This document shows, piece by piece, positions 26,874 through 35,308 of a stretch of DNA of 64,000 nt. Source of the stretch: Silicimonas sp. (GTDB taxonomy: Bacteria; Pseudomonadota; Alphaproteobacteria; Rhodobacterales; Rhodobacteraceae); contig JAJDZT010000097.1 of the NCBI GenBank assembly GCA_022824525.1, positions 36,384-100,383 on the forward strand. Reading direction: 5' to 3'. The notes below the pieces were generated by a model. It was not told the origin of the DNA. It did no database searches and was given only the letters and a program-made list of their open reading frames with translations. The first letter of the stretch is position 1. Every line of letters begins with the position of its first letter. The position numbers and the translations under genes are program-made.

Positions 26874-27839
26874 TCATGAGGATTTGGCCGCGACGAGAAC
26901 GATTTCGCCCGGCCAGATGTCTTGGATGGCTTCGGCCGCCCGCCAGGCGCGCAGTCCACTGGCACAAGCCAGGGCGAGGCGGCGGTCGTCCGGCGTCAGG
27001 GTGTCCTGCAGCGCGTCCGGCAAGATGCGGCGCGCGGCGGGGTGGATCATTTCAGGTGCTTCGTCTTCCGGTCTCAGATCGACGATCACATCGGCCTGGC
27101 TCAATTCGGTGCGTGCAACGAAGGGAAAGTGAGCCTCCGGTTCAGGCGCCGTGTCGAACCGAAAGCCGGACATCCGGTAGTCGGTCATATTGATCTGCAC
27201 CATCTGGCCCACCGGGCTCGGCTCCAGTTGCAGAATGGCAGACAGCGCCATCTGCGCCTGCGCGGCCCCCAGCATGGCAACCACGGGTCCCATAACCCCC
27301 GCAGTCGCGCAATTTGCGGCACTTTGCGGTGCGTCGGGGAAAACGGCGCGCAAACTCGGTCCGGTCCCGCAGAAACCGCCGACATAACCGGCCCGCTCGA
27401 GCACAGATGCGGAAATCAGGGGCACCCGCTTCGCCGCGCAGGCATCACTCAATGTGTAGGACACGGCATAGCTGTCCGCGCAGTCCAGCACCACATCCGA
27501 CGGGGCCACGAGATGATCGACGTTTTCCGGCGTCAGGTCACGGCGCCAGGGCACAATGGTCGGCTGCGCGTTCAGAGCACGGCAGCGTTCTGCGGCGGCA
27601 TCTGCCTTGGGGCGTCCGATATCCGCCTCCGTGAACAGTGTCTGGCGGTGCAGATTGGACAGTTCCACACGGTCACCATCGACAATGGTGATCCGCCCGA
27701 TGCCGGACGCCGCAAGAAGCGGCAGCGCCGACGCCGCCAGCCCCCCTGCTCCGACAACCAGCACACGGGTCAGAGCAAGGCGCGCCTGCCCTGCGGTGCC
27801 GACTTCGGCCAACATTTCCTGGCGATCGTAGCGGCTCAC
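26874..27839 (-). CDS. thiF: ThiF/MoeB-family adenylyltransferase fused to a rhodanese-like domain
   Basis: 321 residues. N-terminal E1-like domain: RYDRQ, the nucleotide loop VVGAGGLAAS, the DGDRVELSNLHRQ strand and DCADSYAVSY; it would adenylate the ThiS C terminus. Residues about 240-321 form a rhodanese-like domain with loop CASGLRAWR whose Cys could carry the persulfide. The zinc CxxC pairs of E. coli ThiF are not seen. Start is GTG 27839, overlapping the thiE stop as GTGA. Confidence 0.88.
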   Translation of the reverse strand: MSRYDRQEMLAEVGTAGQARLALTRVLVVGAGGLAASALPLLAASGIGRITIVDGDRVELSNLHRQTLFTEADIGRPKADAAAERCRALNAQPTIVPWRRDLTPENVDHLVAPSDVVLDCADSYAVSYTLSDACAAKRVPLISASVLERAGYVGGFCGTGPSLRAVFPDAPQSAANCATAGVMGPVVAMLGAAQAQMALSAILQLEPSPVGQMVQINMTDYRMSGFRFDTAPEPEAHFPFVARTELSQADVIVDLRPEDEAPEMIHPAARRILPDALQDTLTPDDRRLALACASGLRAWRAAEAIQDIWPGEIVLVAAKSS

Positions 27840-28432
27840 CGTGTTGCCTCCAGCCATTCGACGACCCGGGCCTCCGGATCGGCATTCAGCGTGATGTCGG
27901 TGACCGCCGAGACGATATCGGCCCCGGCCTTGAAGGCTCCTTCGGCACGCTCCACCGACATACCGCCTATTGCGACAAGTGGTATGTCTCCGATCCGGGC
28001 TTTCCACTCGGTCAGTTTCGGCAGGCCCTGTTCGTGCCACTTCATCTTTTTCAGGATGGTCGGATAAACCGGTCCGAGCGCGATGTAGTCGGGATCCAGC
28101 GAAAGCGCGCGTTCAAGTTCGTCGTCATCATGGGTGGAGATGCCAAGCTTCAGACCCGCGCGACGGATTGCTGACAGGTCGGCGGTGTCGAGGTCTTCCT
28201 GCCCCAAATGAACCCAAGGCGCGCCAGCATCGATTGCGGCCTGCCAATGATCGTTGACCACGAGTGTCGCCCCCGCCTCTTCACAGTTGCGGATTGCGGC
28301 TTTAACCTCTGCGAAAACAATTGCTTCCGACTTGTCCTTGATGCGGAGCTGCACGAGTTTCACGCCGACGCGCAACATGCGCACCACCCACGCGGCGTCC
28401 TCGAAAATGGGATAGAACCGGTCGAGCGTCAT
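27836..28432 (-). CDS. thiE: Thiamine-phosphate synthase
   Basis: 198 residues, TIM barrel. It joins HMP-PP and thiazole phosphate. Motifs present are VQLRIKDKS, the pyrophosphate-contacting [22 protein letters not shown], and the GPVYPT and AIGGMS strands. Coupled to thiG (ATGA) and thiF (GTGA). Confidence 0.95.
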   Translation of the reverse strand: MTLDRFYPIFEDAAWVVRMLRVGVKLVQLRIKDKSEAIVFAEVKAAIRNCEEAGATLVVNDHWQAAIDAGAPWVHLGQEDLDTADLSAIRRAGLKLGISTHDDDELERALSLDPDYIALGPVYPTILKKMKWHEQGLPKLTEWKARIGDIPLVAIGGMSVERAEGAFKAGADIVSAVTDITLNADPEARVVEWLEATR

Positions 28433-29199
28433 GCGAGGAACGCCTTTCCAATCACGGGCGTCGATGGCTCGGCCATGTCGCGCGCCTCAATTGGGTCGGC
28501 CGCGAACCCTCTTGCCCCTGCCTCTGCCGCCTCACGCATGGCGCAGGCCATGGCGACCGGGTCTCCAGCTCGGGCGACAGCCGTGTTCAGAAGCACGGCA
28601 TCATAGCCGAGTTCCATAGCTGCCGCCGCGTGGCTTGGCAGTCCAATGCCCGCGTCCACCACAAGCGGAGTGTCTGGAAATTCCGCCCGCATCGCGCGCA
28701 GGGCGTAAGGGTTGCTCAATCCGCGCCCAGACCCGATGGGCGCCCCCCAGGGCATCAGAACTTCGCAACCTGCCGCCAGAAGGCGTTCGCCCACGATCAG
28801 GTCGTCCGTGGTGTAAGGAAACACCTGAAACCCTTCATCGGAAAGGATTTTCGCAGCTTCCACCAGCTGAAAGACATCCGGTTGCAAGCTGTCCGTATGA
28901 CCGATGAGTTCCAGCTTGATCCATGGCGTGTCAAAGACTTCGCGCGCCATATGCGCGGTGGTCACGGCTTCCTTCACGGTATGGCAGCCAGCCGTATTTG
29001 GCAGAACCAGAACACCGAGGTCCCGGATCAACTGCCAGAACGCCTGCCCGGCTCCGTCTGCGCCTTCGCGGCGGAGCGATACGGTCGCTACCGCTGCGCC
29101 GCTTTCGCGGAACGCGGCTTCCAGCACTTTCGGACTGGGATAACGTGCCGTGCCCAGCATCAATGGGTTCGCGAGGGTTGTTCCGTAGAAGGTTCGCAT
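28429..29199 (-). CDS. thiG: Thiazole synthase
   Basis: 256 residues. It forms thiazole phosphate from DXP, ThiS-thiocarboxylate and dehydroglycine. The Schiff-base lysine sits in WIKLELIGH; further landmarks are [21 protein letters not shown] and [20 protein letters not shown]. Standard length. It starts 3 bases after the thiS stop. Confidence 0.96.
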   Translation of the reverse strand: MRTFYGTTLANPLMLGTARYPSPKVLEAAFRESGAAVATVSLRREGADGAGQAFWQLIRDLGVLVLPNTAGCHTVKEAVTTAHMAREVFDTPWIKLELIGHTDSLQPDVFQLVEAAKILSDEGFQVFPYTTDDLIVGERLLAAGCEVLMPWGAPIGSGRGLSNPYALRAMRAEFPDTPLVVDAGIGLPSHAAAAMELGYDAVLLNTAVARAGDPVAMACAMREAAEAGARGFAADPIEARDMAEPSTPVIGKAFLA

Positions 29200-29202
29200 C
29201 GA

Positions 29203-29397
29203 TCAGCCCCCCTGCATCGCACCGAGCACTTCGATGCGATCTCCTTCGGACAATGCATGACCGGAGCGCGCTGTCGCCGGTACGAACACCTCGTTCACGG
29301 CGGTGGCGAAATGGCCGGTGAAGCCGCATTCCGTCAGTGCTGCCTCAAGCGTTGCAGCCGCAATCTCACGACGTTCACCGTTCAGCGTAATCTGCAT
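29203..29397 (-). CDS. thiS: Sulfur carrier protein ThiS
   Basis: 64 residues, ubiquitin-like fold, ending in the required Gly-Gly (GAMQGG) that ThiF adenylates. It overlaps the end of thiO by 23 bases and precedes thiG. Confidence 0.95.
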   Translation of the reverse strand: MQITLNGERREIAAATLEAALTECGFTGHFATAVNEVFVPATARSGHALSEGDRIEVLGAMQGG

Positions 29398-30358
29398 CCA
29401 CCAGCTCCGTCACTTTGTCGTTGAGGGCAAGTTCGGCCACCGCCATGGCGAGCGCGGGAGCCAGGAGAAATCCGTGCCGATACAAGCCGTTGGCATAGAT
29501 CGTGTCGCCGCGCCTTCGCACCTTGGGCAGGTTGTCCGGAAAGGCGGGGCGCAGATCGACACCGATCTCAAGCACTTCCGCCTCCCCGAAGGCCGGGTTG
29601 AGAGCATATGCGGAGGAAAGCAACTCGAGCATCGAGCGCGCGGTGATACGGCCGCGATCCTCGCTTTCGATCATTGTCGCACCCAGCATGTAGACGCCAT
29701 CCCCGCGCGGGACGATGTAGAGCGGGATGCGCGGGTGAAGAAGGCGCACCGGTCGTTTGATCGACACATCCGGCGCACGAATGACCAGCATTTCCCCCTT
29801 CACACCACGGAGGTCCGGCAAGGCATCCCGCGCCGCAAAGCCACGGCAATCCACCGTCAGGTCCGGTTCCGAGCGCGCGGGAGTGGTCTCGATAAAAACG
29901 CCTTGTGATGACAGCTTCGTGGTCAGGTCCTCCAGCGCTCTTCGTGGTGAAAGATGCGCCTCGCTTTCAAAGAAAAGACCGTGATCGAACCCGAAAAGTT
30001 CCGGCTCAAGTTTTCGGATCCCATCGGCATCAACGCTGTGGAAGCGTTCGGTTCGGTGGGCAAACTGGCGAAGGTCCGCAAGGTCGCGCCGATGCGCCAC
30101 CACGAGCGTGCCCGCTTCCGTCACCTGCGTCACGCGACCCCACCAGTGCTTGGCGGCCTGGCCCAGACGCAGAACGGCTTCTTCGGCGTTCTCGTATTCG
30201 CAAAACGGCGCGAGCATGCCGCCCGCCCACCAACTGCAGGACGCCGCCGTCGGTCCTCCGCCCGGGTCGACCACCTCCACCTCGGCCCCGCGGGAAACCA
30301 GTTCGGTCGCAACCGCCAATCCCGCGACACCCGCGCCAAGGATGCGGATGCGGCTCAC
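29375..30358 (-). CDS. thiO: Glycine oxidase
   Basis: 327 residues, FAD-dependent D-amino-acid-oxidase fold. It supplies dehydroglycine aerobically. Dinucleotide-binding loop ILGAGVAGLAVATEL, SCSWWAGGMLAPFCE near residue 44, and the C-terminal YRHGFLLAPALA flavin segment. GTG 30358 overlaps the thiD stop (GTGA) and is preferred to an upstream in-frame TTG at 30364. Use of ThiO rather than ThiH suits an aerobe. Confidence 0.92.
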   Translation of the reverse strand: MSRIRILGAGVAGLAVATELVSRGAEVEVVDPGGGPTAASCSWWAGGMLAPFCEYENAEEAVLRLGQAAKHWWGRVTQVTEAGTLVVAHRRDLADLRQFAHRTERFHSVDADGIRKLEPELFGFDHGLFFESEAHLSPRRALEDLTTKLSSQGVFIETTPARSEPDLTVDCRGFAARDALPDLRGVKGEMLVIRAPDVSIKRPVRLLHPRIPLYIVPRGDGVYMLGATMIESEDRGRITARSMLELLSSAYALNPAFGEAEVLEIGVDLRPAFPDNLPKVRRRGDTIYANGLYRHGFLLAPALAMAVAELALNDKVTELVDADYAER

Positions 30359-31155
30359 GACCAAGCCTCGTAAAAGTGGTGAACAGGCCCATGGCCACTT
30401 CCGATGGTCAGGTCATCTGCGGCCCGGATCGCGCCTTGCAGGTAACTGTGCGCCTCGGTCACGGCATCCGTAAGCTTCAACCCTTTCGCAAGCCCAGCCG
30501 CGATCGAGGAAGACAGCGTGCAGCCGGTGCCATGAGTGTTCTGCGTGTCCAGACGCGGCGCGGTCAGCTCCGCGCGCACCTTCTCCGCGTCGACCAGCAG
30601 ATCGGTACAGACGTCGCCCGCCCCGTGACCGCCCTTCATCAAAACGGTTTCGGCCCCAAGCCTGACCAGCGCCCGCCCTTGCGCGCGCATCTCGTCCACC
30701 GTGCTGGCTTCCGACTGACCTAGAAGACGTGCGGCTTCGGGCAGGTTTGGTGTAAGCACCGTGGCTCTGGGCAACAGGGCGGCCTTCAGGGTCTCGACCG
30801 CATCTTCTTCCAGCAGCGCATCCCCGGACTTGGCAACCATCACCGGATCCAGCACGACCGGCCCGTCGAAAGGCTCGAGCCCGCGCGCCACCGTTTCGAT
30901 GATCTCAGGCGTTGCCAGCATGCCGATTTTGACCGCACTGACCGCCAGATCGTCCAGCACCGCCGCAATCTGGGCCGCGATCACCTCTGTCGAGATGCCT
31001 TCCACGGCCGTTACGGCGCGTGTGTTCTGCGCCGTAACCGCCGTAATCACGCTCGCGCCATAAACGCCGAGGGCGGAAAACGCCTTCAGGTCGGCCTGAA
31101 TGCCAGCGCCGCCGCCGCTGTCGGAGCCAGCTATCGTCAATGCAATCGGCGTCAC
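30355..31155 (-). CDS. thiD: Hydroxymethylpyrimidine / phosphomethylpyrimidine kinase
   Basis: 266 residues, ribokinase-like fold. It phosphorylates HMP and HMP-P. Motifs seen: AGSDSGGGAGIQADLK near residue 8, VLDPVMVAKSG, and the anion hole NTHGTGCTLSS. GTG 31155 has GGGGAG about 6 bases upstream; that site is paired in a hairpin (31164-31185) below the TPP riboswitch. First gene of the operon. Confidence 0.95.
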   Translation of the reverse strand: MTPIALTIAGSDSGGGAGIQADLKAFSALGVYGASVITAVTAQNTRAVTAVEGISTEVIAAQIAAVLDDLAVSAVKIGMLATPEIIETVARGLEPFDGPVVLDPVMVAKSGDALLEEDAVETLKAALLPRATVLTPNLPEAARLLGQSEASTVDEMRAQGRALVRLGAETVLMKGGHGAGDVCTDLLVDAEKVRAELTAPRLDTQNTHGTGCTLSSSIAAGLAKGLKLTDAVTEAHSYLQGAIRAADDLTIGSGHGPVHHFYEAWS

Positions 31156-31163
31156 GTCTTACT

Positions 31164-31185
31164 CCCCTATCCTGACGGACAGGGG
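31164..31185 (-). promoter_or_regulatory. Hairpin sequestering the thiD ribosome-binding site
   Basis: Minus strand CCCCTGTCC, loop GTCA, GGATAGGGG: nine pairs with one G-U. Its 3' arm contains the GGGG of the thiD Shine-Dalgarno. It sits between the TPP aptamer and the start codon, as expected for translational control. Confidence 0.7.
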
Positions 31186-31212
31186 GCGTGGGTTTCCGGG
31201 CCTCTTGGTGAC

Positions 31213-31300
31213 ACCGTTCCCTCCGCCGGAATTGTCCGGATCAGGTTCGATGGGTTCATGGGTTTTCCCACATCTCAGCCCGGCACACCGGACACCCCAA
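31213..31300 (-). promoter_or_regulatory. TPP riboswitch (THI box)
   Basis: The minus strand carries GGGGTGTCCGG, the conserved CTGAGA with flanking P3 helix, CCATCGAACCTGATCCGG, and the terminal CCGGCGGAGGGAA. All conserved TPP-aptamer segments are in order. It lies about 60 bases upstream of thiD and would repress the whole thiamine operon when TPP is abundant. Confidence 0.95.
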
Positions 31301-31383
31301 CGGTTGCATTGGGCGTAACTCAGGACAGGCAGACTGTCAAACCGGCACTGGCGGGGCCGTGCGTTTTCCCCTACATCGCCCGG

Positions 31384-32301
31384 ATGAATGAAACTTCGCA
31401 AACACGCGCGGGCTTTGTCGCCCTGATCGGTGAACCAAACGCCGGGAAATCAACGCTTCTGAACCGGATGGTGGGCGCCAAGGTCTCCATCGTGACGCAC
31501 AAGGTGCAAACCACGCGGGCGCGCATTCGCGGCGTCGCGTTGGAAGGACCGGCCCAGATCGTCTTCGTGGACACACCGGGCCTCTTCAAACCCCGGCGCC
31601 GCCTTGACCGCGCCATGGTCGCGGCCGCATGGGGCGGCGCGGCGGATGCCGACATCGTCGTCCTGCTGGTCGAGGCCCATCGCGGCGTGACCGAAGGGGT
31701 CGAGGCGATCCTGTCGTCGCTGGCCGAACGCGGCGGCAAGGCACCGGTTGCGCTTGCCATCAACAAGATCGACCGGGTCGAGGCACCCGTCCTCCTCGGG
31801 CTGACCGAGGAACTGAACGAACGCTTTCCGTTCGTCGAAACCTTCATGATCTCCGCCGAGAAAGGGCACGGCGTCGACAAACTTCGCGACTGGCTTGGCA
31901 GGTCGCTCCCCGAGGGCCCTTGGCTTTATCCCAAGGACCAGATCGCCGACATGCCCATGCGCATGATCGCCGCCGAGATGACGCGCGAGAAGCTGACGCT
32001 CAGGCTGCATCAGGAACTGCCTTATCAATTGACGGTCGAGACCGAAGGCTGGGAGGAGCGTGACGACGGCTCCGTCCGGATCGACCAGATCGTCTACGTC
32101 GCGCGTGATGGGCACAAGGGGATCGTCCTTGGCAAGAAGGGCGAGACGATCAAGGCCGTGGGGCAACTCGCACGGGAAGAGATCAAGGAGTTCCTCGGTC
32201 GCAACGTTCACCTGTTCCTGCAAGTGAAAGTCCGCGAAGGCTGGCTGGACGAGGCGGAGCGCTACTCCGAAATGGGCCTCGATTTCCGGGATGGGGCATG
32301 A
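31384..32301 (+). CDS. era: GTPase Era
   Basis: 305 residues; 16S rRNA and 30S maturation GTPase. P-loop GEPNAGKST (about residue 16), switch DTPGL, NKID at G4, and a C-terminal KH domain with GHKGIVLGKKGETIK. ATG 31384 is chosen because the P-loop follows at normal distance; an in-frame extension to 31258 crosses the divergent TPP riboswitch. It overlaps the DUF1491 gene (ATGA). Confidence 0.96.
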   Translation: MNETSQTRAGFVALIGEPNAGKSTLLNRMVGAKVSIVTHKVQTTRARIRGVALEGPAQIVFVDTPGLFKPRRRLDRAMVAAAWGGAADADIVVLLVEAHRGVTEGVEAILSSLAERGGKAPVALAINKIDRVEAPVLLGLTEELNERFPFVETFMISAEKGHGVDKLRDWLGRSLPEGPWLYPKDQIADMPMRMIAAEMTREKLTLRLHQELPYQLTVETEGWEERDDGSVRIDQIVYVARDGHKGIVLGKKGETIKAVGQLAREEIKEFLGRNVHLFLQVKVREGWLDEAERYSEMGLDFRDGA

Positions 32302-32627
32302 CGCGCCTGACCACCGAGATCTGGGTCGCGGCCTATCTCACCCGGTGTCGGCTGGCGACCATCCCGGCCTTTATCCTGCAAAAGGGCGACCACACGGCGG
32401 GGGCTGTGCTGGTGAAGCTCAACACGCTCGATGGGCAAGCCTGCTGCTATCAGCGGAGTTTCGACCTGATGAGCGGCGAACGCCAATGGGTTGTTCTCAG
32501 CGAGGGCGCGGAAGCTGAGGTCGACGCGTCCATCACCAAGCAGAAAAGTTTCGATCCGGACCTCTGGGTGATCGAGATCGAGGACAAGGCCGGGCGGCAT
32601 TTGCTGGACGAACCGGGTCTCAGTTAA
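32298..32627 (+). CDS. DUF1491 family protein
   Basis: 109 residues. The start TTEIWVAAYLTRC and the end SFDPDLWVIEIEDKAGRHLLDEP are those of DUF1491, a small protein found behind era in many alphaproteobacteria. Function unknown. Coupled to era by ATGA. Confidence 0.88.
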   Translation: MTRLTTEIWVAAYLTRCRLATIPAFILQKGDHTAGAVLVKLNTLDGQACCYQRSFDLMSGERQWVVLSEGAEAEVDASITKQKSFDPDLWVIEIEDKAGRHLLDEPGLS

Positions 32628-33135
32628 ACCTCGCCATTGTCGTCAGGTCTTTTCGATTGCAGCCATGTTTCCTGACCTGCTGCCCCCTGTGCCAGGCTGA
32701 TATCAGACCTTTATCCCTGATAAGCGTCGCGACATGCATTCCTCACGACCGCACGTGCCCGCATCTTGACTGTGGAATTGACGGTTCCGATAGGCCGGAG
32801 CGGCTTTTTCTACCCTCTTGAGGATTGTCCTAATGCAACCAATGTCAATTATCTTAAGGGCGTGCGTATCCCCAGTTAATCTATTTTAAGTTGTAAATTG
32901 GCCGATTATTGTTTCTCAAAATGAAACTTGACTCCTGAGAGCGCTGGATTGTTCACGGATTCTGAAACGAACGAAAGGAAAAGTGAAAGCCAATAATCGC
33001 TTAGTCCTATGGGAAAATCGTGGAATTACCTGACTCTGCGATGGAACCGTTCACGTAACGCCGGGATGCGCGTTGCCTGAATGGTCGGTTTTCTTAAAAT
33101 TCATAGCACTTTTGTTTGTTAACCCTGGGGGAAAT
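32628..33135. other. Low-GC intergenic region upstream of the VPLPA-CTERM gene
   Basis: 508 bases with visibly lower GC than the surroundings, particularly 32830-33030. No gene seen. A 9-bp inverted repeat CGATTATTG / CAATAATCG lies at 32903-32911 and 32991-32999. It likely contains the promoter of the secreted protein at 33136, but I cannot fix it. Confidence 0.4.
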
Positions 33136-33759
33136 ATGAATACCAAGACGATTTTGGCATCAGTTGCCATTCTGATTGCAGCCGGTAGTGCACAAGCTGC
33201 AGTCGTCCAAAGCAGTACGCTGGGCCAGTTCAACCTGGATTCGGCAGGCATGGCTTTCTCATCAATCGATTTTGCCGACGGCATCGACAATGATTCACAA
33301 AGTGGAGCGTCCTACTCCTCAGAAGTGACGTTCTCGACGCTGGCAACTGGGAACGGTGGGATCACTGGTGGTCTTGTCAACGACTCGGCTTTGGAAATGG
33401 GGCCGTACAACCGATATGACGGCGGGCTCGTCATGGATTTCGCCAGTGCCATTCAGGCGTTTTCGATGCGGACCTACCAGTTCAACGCGGGCGAAACCAT
33501 CAGCCTGTATGACAACGGTTCCTTGATCTACAGCGCCTCTTCATCTGCGGGCAGTTTCGACGGCATCGTCGGGACTGGGGGAATGTTCTTCAACCGTGTT
33601 GTGCTCAACGGTTCCTTCTACTCTCTTGCGTCGTTGAACTTCTCGTTTGCTGAAGACAACGGCGGTGAGGTGTCGGAAGTTCCGCTTCCGGCTTCGAGCT
33701 TGCTTCTTCTTGCTGGATTGGGCGGTCTCGCCGCACTCCGGCGCAGTAAGAAGAGCTGA
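33136..33759 (+). CDS. Secreted VPLPA-CTERM sorting-domain protein
   Basis: 207 residues. A Sec signal (ILASVAILIAAGSAQAA) opens the protein and the C terminus has the tripartite sorting signal: VPLPASS, a hydrophobic helix LLLLAGLGGLAAL and basic tail RRSKKS. Such proteins are handled by an exosortase and often go to the surface or biofilm matrix. The middle is Ser/Gly/Asn-rich beta-type sequence with no enzyme motif. ATG 33136 lies 7 bases from GGGGG-like purines. No exosortase gene is in the window. Confidence 0.88.
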   Translation: MNTKTILASVAILIAAGSAQAAVVQSSTLGQFNLDSAGMAFSSIDFADGIDNDSQSGASYSSEVTFSTLATGNGGITGGLVNDSALEMGPYNRYDGGLVMDFASAIQAFSMRTYQFNAGETISLYDNGSLIYSASSSAGSFDGIVGTGGMFFNRVVLNGSFYSLASLNFSFAEDNGGEVSEVPLPASSLLLLAGLGGLAALRRSKKS

Positions 33760-33847
33760 CGTCAGAAAGACGTCGCACTTAAAAGACCAAGTTGCGCGCC
33801 CGTCGCGCAATTTACTTCACTGAGTTGAATTCACCCATTGAACTCAC

Positions 33848-33897
33848 CATCGCCCCGAACGTGTTTGCCTGAGCTGACACCGTTTCGGGGCGATGGA
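33848..33897. terminator. Long inverted repeat, probable bidirectional terminator
   Basis: CCATCGCCCCGAA (33848-33860) and TTCGGGGCGATGG (33885-33897) form a perfect 13-bp stem around a 24-nt loop. It lies between the convergent VPLPA-CTERM and tesA-like genes. There is no T-run, so its terminator role is inferred from position. Confidence 0.6.
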
Positions 33898-33930
33898 CAC
33901 ACCCGGAGCTTCCGCCGTCAATTCCGGCAG

Positions 33931-34614
33931 CTATCCCTCTGTCTCTTCGATCAGTTCCACAACGCGCGGACCCAGGTCATCCACGATCAATTGGACTCCG
34001 TCCGTGTTGGGATGGATGCGGTCGCCCTGCATGTATCGCTCCAAAGCCTCTTCCCGGTTGCCCAATGCGGCGAGCGCACCGAGAAAATTCTCGTGGTGGA
34101 GCGCACCATGCGCTTCGGCAAGCTCCGGGTACATCGCTTCAAACAAGGCTTCGTAGTCAGCCCCGTAGTTCGACGGTGCATCCATGCCGACCAGAAGGAC
34201 CGGCAGGCCCCGCGCCTTTGCCTTTTCAAGGATGCCATCCAGATTTGCGCGCGACACGGACGGGTCGATGCCCCGGAGAAGGTCGTTGCCGCCCAGCGCG
34301 ACGATCAACGCGTCCACCTCCGGTGTCAGCGTCCAGTCTATGCGGCTAAGCCCTCCCGCCGTCGTGTCACCCGAGACGCCAGCATTGATGAGCACCACGT
34401 CTTCGCCTGCCGCGTCCAGCCAGCGCTGAAGCTGCGGCACGAAGCCGTCTTCGGGCGGCAATCCGTAGCCTTGGGTCAGGCTGTCACCGAGGGCTGCGAT
34501 CGTCACCGGCTCGGCGAAAGCAGCGCTGGTCGAGAAAATCATGGCCAATCCGACATTGCGCAGGCTGCGTATCACCCCATATGGACGGGAAAGCCGCGCA
34601 AAGGACGACCCCAT
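33931..34614 (-). CDS. tesA: Periplasmic arylesterase / lysophospholipase L1-type SGNH hydrolase
   Basis: 227 residues. A Sec signal (ending SAAFA) precedes the SGNH blocks: GDSLTQGYGL with Ser nucleophile, INAGVSGDTT, GGNDLLRG, and the terminal DRIHPNTDG (Asp/His). This is the TesA family. It is divergent from ybbA-ybbP, as tesA is in E. coli. ATG 34614 overlaps the opposite ATG at 34613; a GTG at 34575 would give a shorter, still plausible signal. Confidence 0.88.
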   Translation of the reverse strand: MGSSFARLSRPYGVIRSLRNVGLAMIFSTSAAFAEPVTIAALGDSLTQGYGLPPEDGFVPQLQRWLDAAGEDVVLINAGVSGDTTAGGLSRIDWTLTPEVDALIVALGGNDLLRGIDPSVSRANLDGILEKAKARGLPVLLVGMDAPSNYGADYEALFEAMYPELAEAHGALHHENFLGALAALGNREEALERYMQGDRIHPNTDGVQLIVDDLGPRVVELIEETEG

Positions 34615-35308
34615 GACCGAAACGATCCTCTCGCTGACGGATGCGGAGTTGACGCTCGACGGCAATGCGGGCCGTGTGGAGATCCTCAAAGGCATCTCGC
34701 TCGAGATCGCGCGTGGCGAAACGGTGGGACTGATCGGGCCTTCCGGGTCGGGCAAATCTTCGCTCCTCATGCTCATGGGCGGGCTCGAACGCGCCACCGC
34801 AGGCAAGGTCGAGGTTCTGGGCCATGACCTGACATCGCTGGGCGAGGACGCGCTGGCGCGCTTTCGTCGCCATCATATGGGGGTGGTTTTTCAATCCTTC
34901 CACCTGATTCCCACCATGACGGCTTTGGAAAACGTCGCAACGCCCTTGGAACTTGCAGGTGCCGCAGATGCGTTCGAACGTGCGGAGGCCGAATTGCAGG
35001 CCGTTGGGCTGGGCGAACGGGTGCATCACTACCCGGCCCAGCTGTCTGGCGGCGAACAACAACGTGTCGCCCTGGCCCGGGCTGCCGCGCCACGGCCGGA
35101 CATCCTGCTGGCGGATGAGCCGACGGGCAATCTCGACGGTGCGACCGGGGCGCAAATCATGGAATTGCTGTTCGATCTGAATGCGCGCCACAATGCGACA
35201 CTGATCCTCGTGACCCATGCCCCGGAACTGGCGGAGCGCTGTGGTCGGGTCATCCGGCTTGAAGACGGGCGCATCGGGGCAAGCGACGCCGTGAAGGCCG
35301 CCGAATGA
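34613..35308 (+). CDS. ybbA: ABC transporter ATP-binding protein, YbbA type
   Basis: 231 residues. Walker A GPSGSGKSS, signature LSGGEQQRVALAR, Walker B ILLADEPTGNLDG and H in LVTHAPE: the LolD/MacB-like class that partners FtsX-fold permeases. AAGGA lies upstream of ATG 34613. Overlaps ybbP (ATGA) and is divergent from tesA. Confidence 0.92.
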   Translation: MTETILSLTDAELTLDGNAGRVEILKGISLEIARGETVGLIGPSGSGKSSLLMLMGGLERATAGKVEVLGHDLTSLGEDALARFRRHHMGVVFQSFHLIPTMTALENVATPLELAGAADAFERAEAELQAVGLGERVHHYPAQLSGGEQQRVALARAAAPRPDILLADEPTGNLDGATGAQIMELLFDLNARHNATLILVTHAPELAERCGRVIRLEDGRIGASDAVKAAE

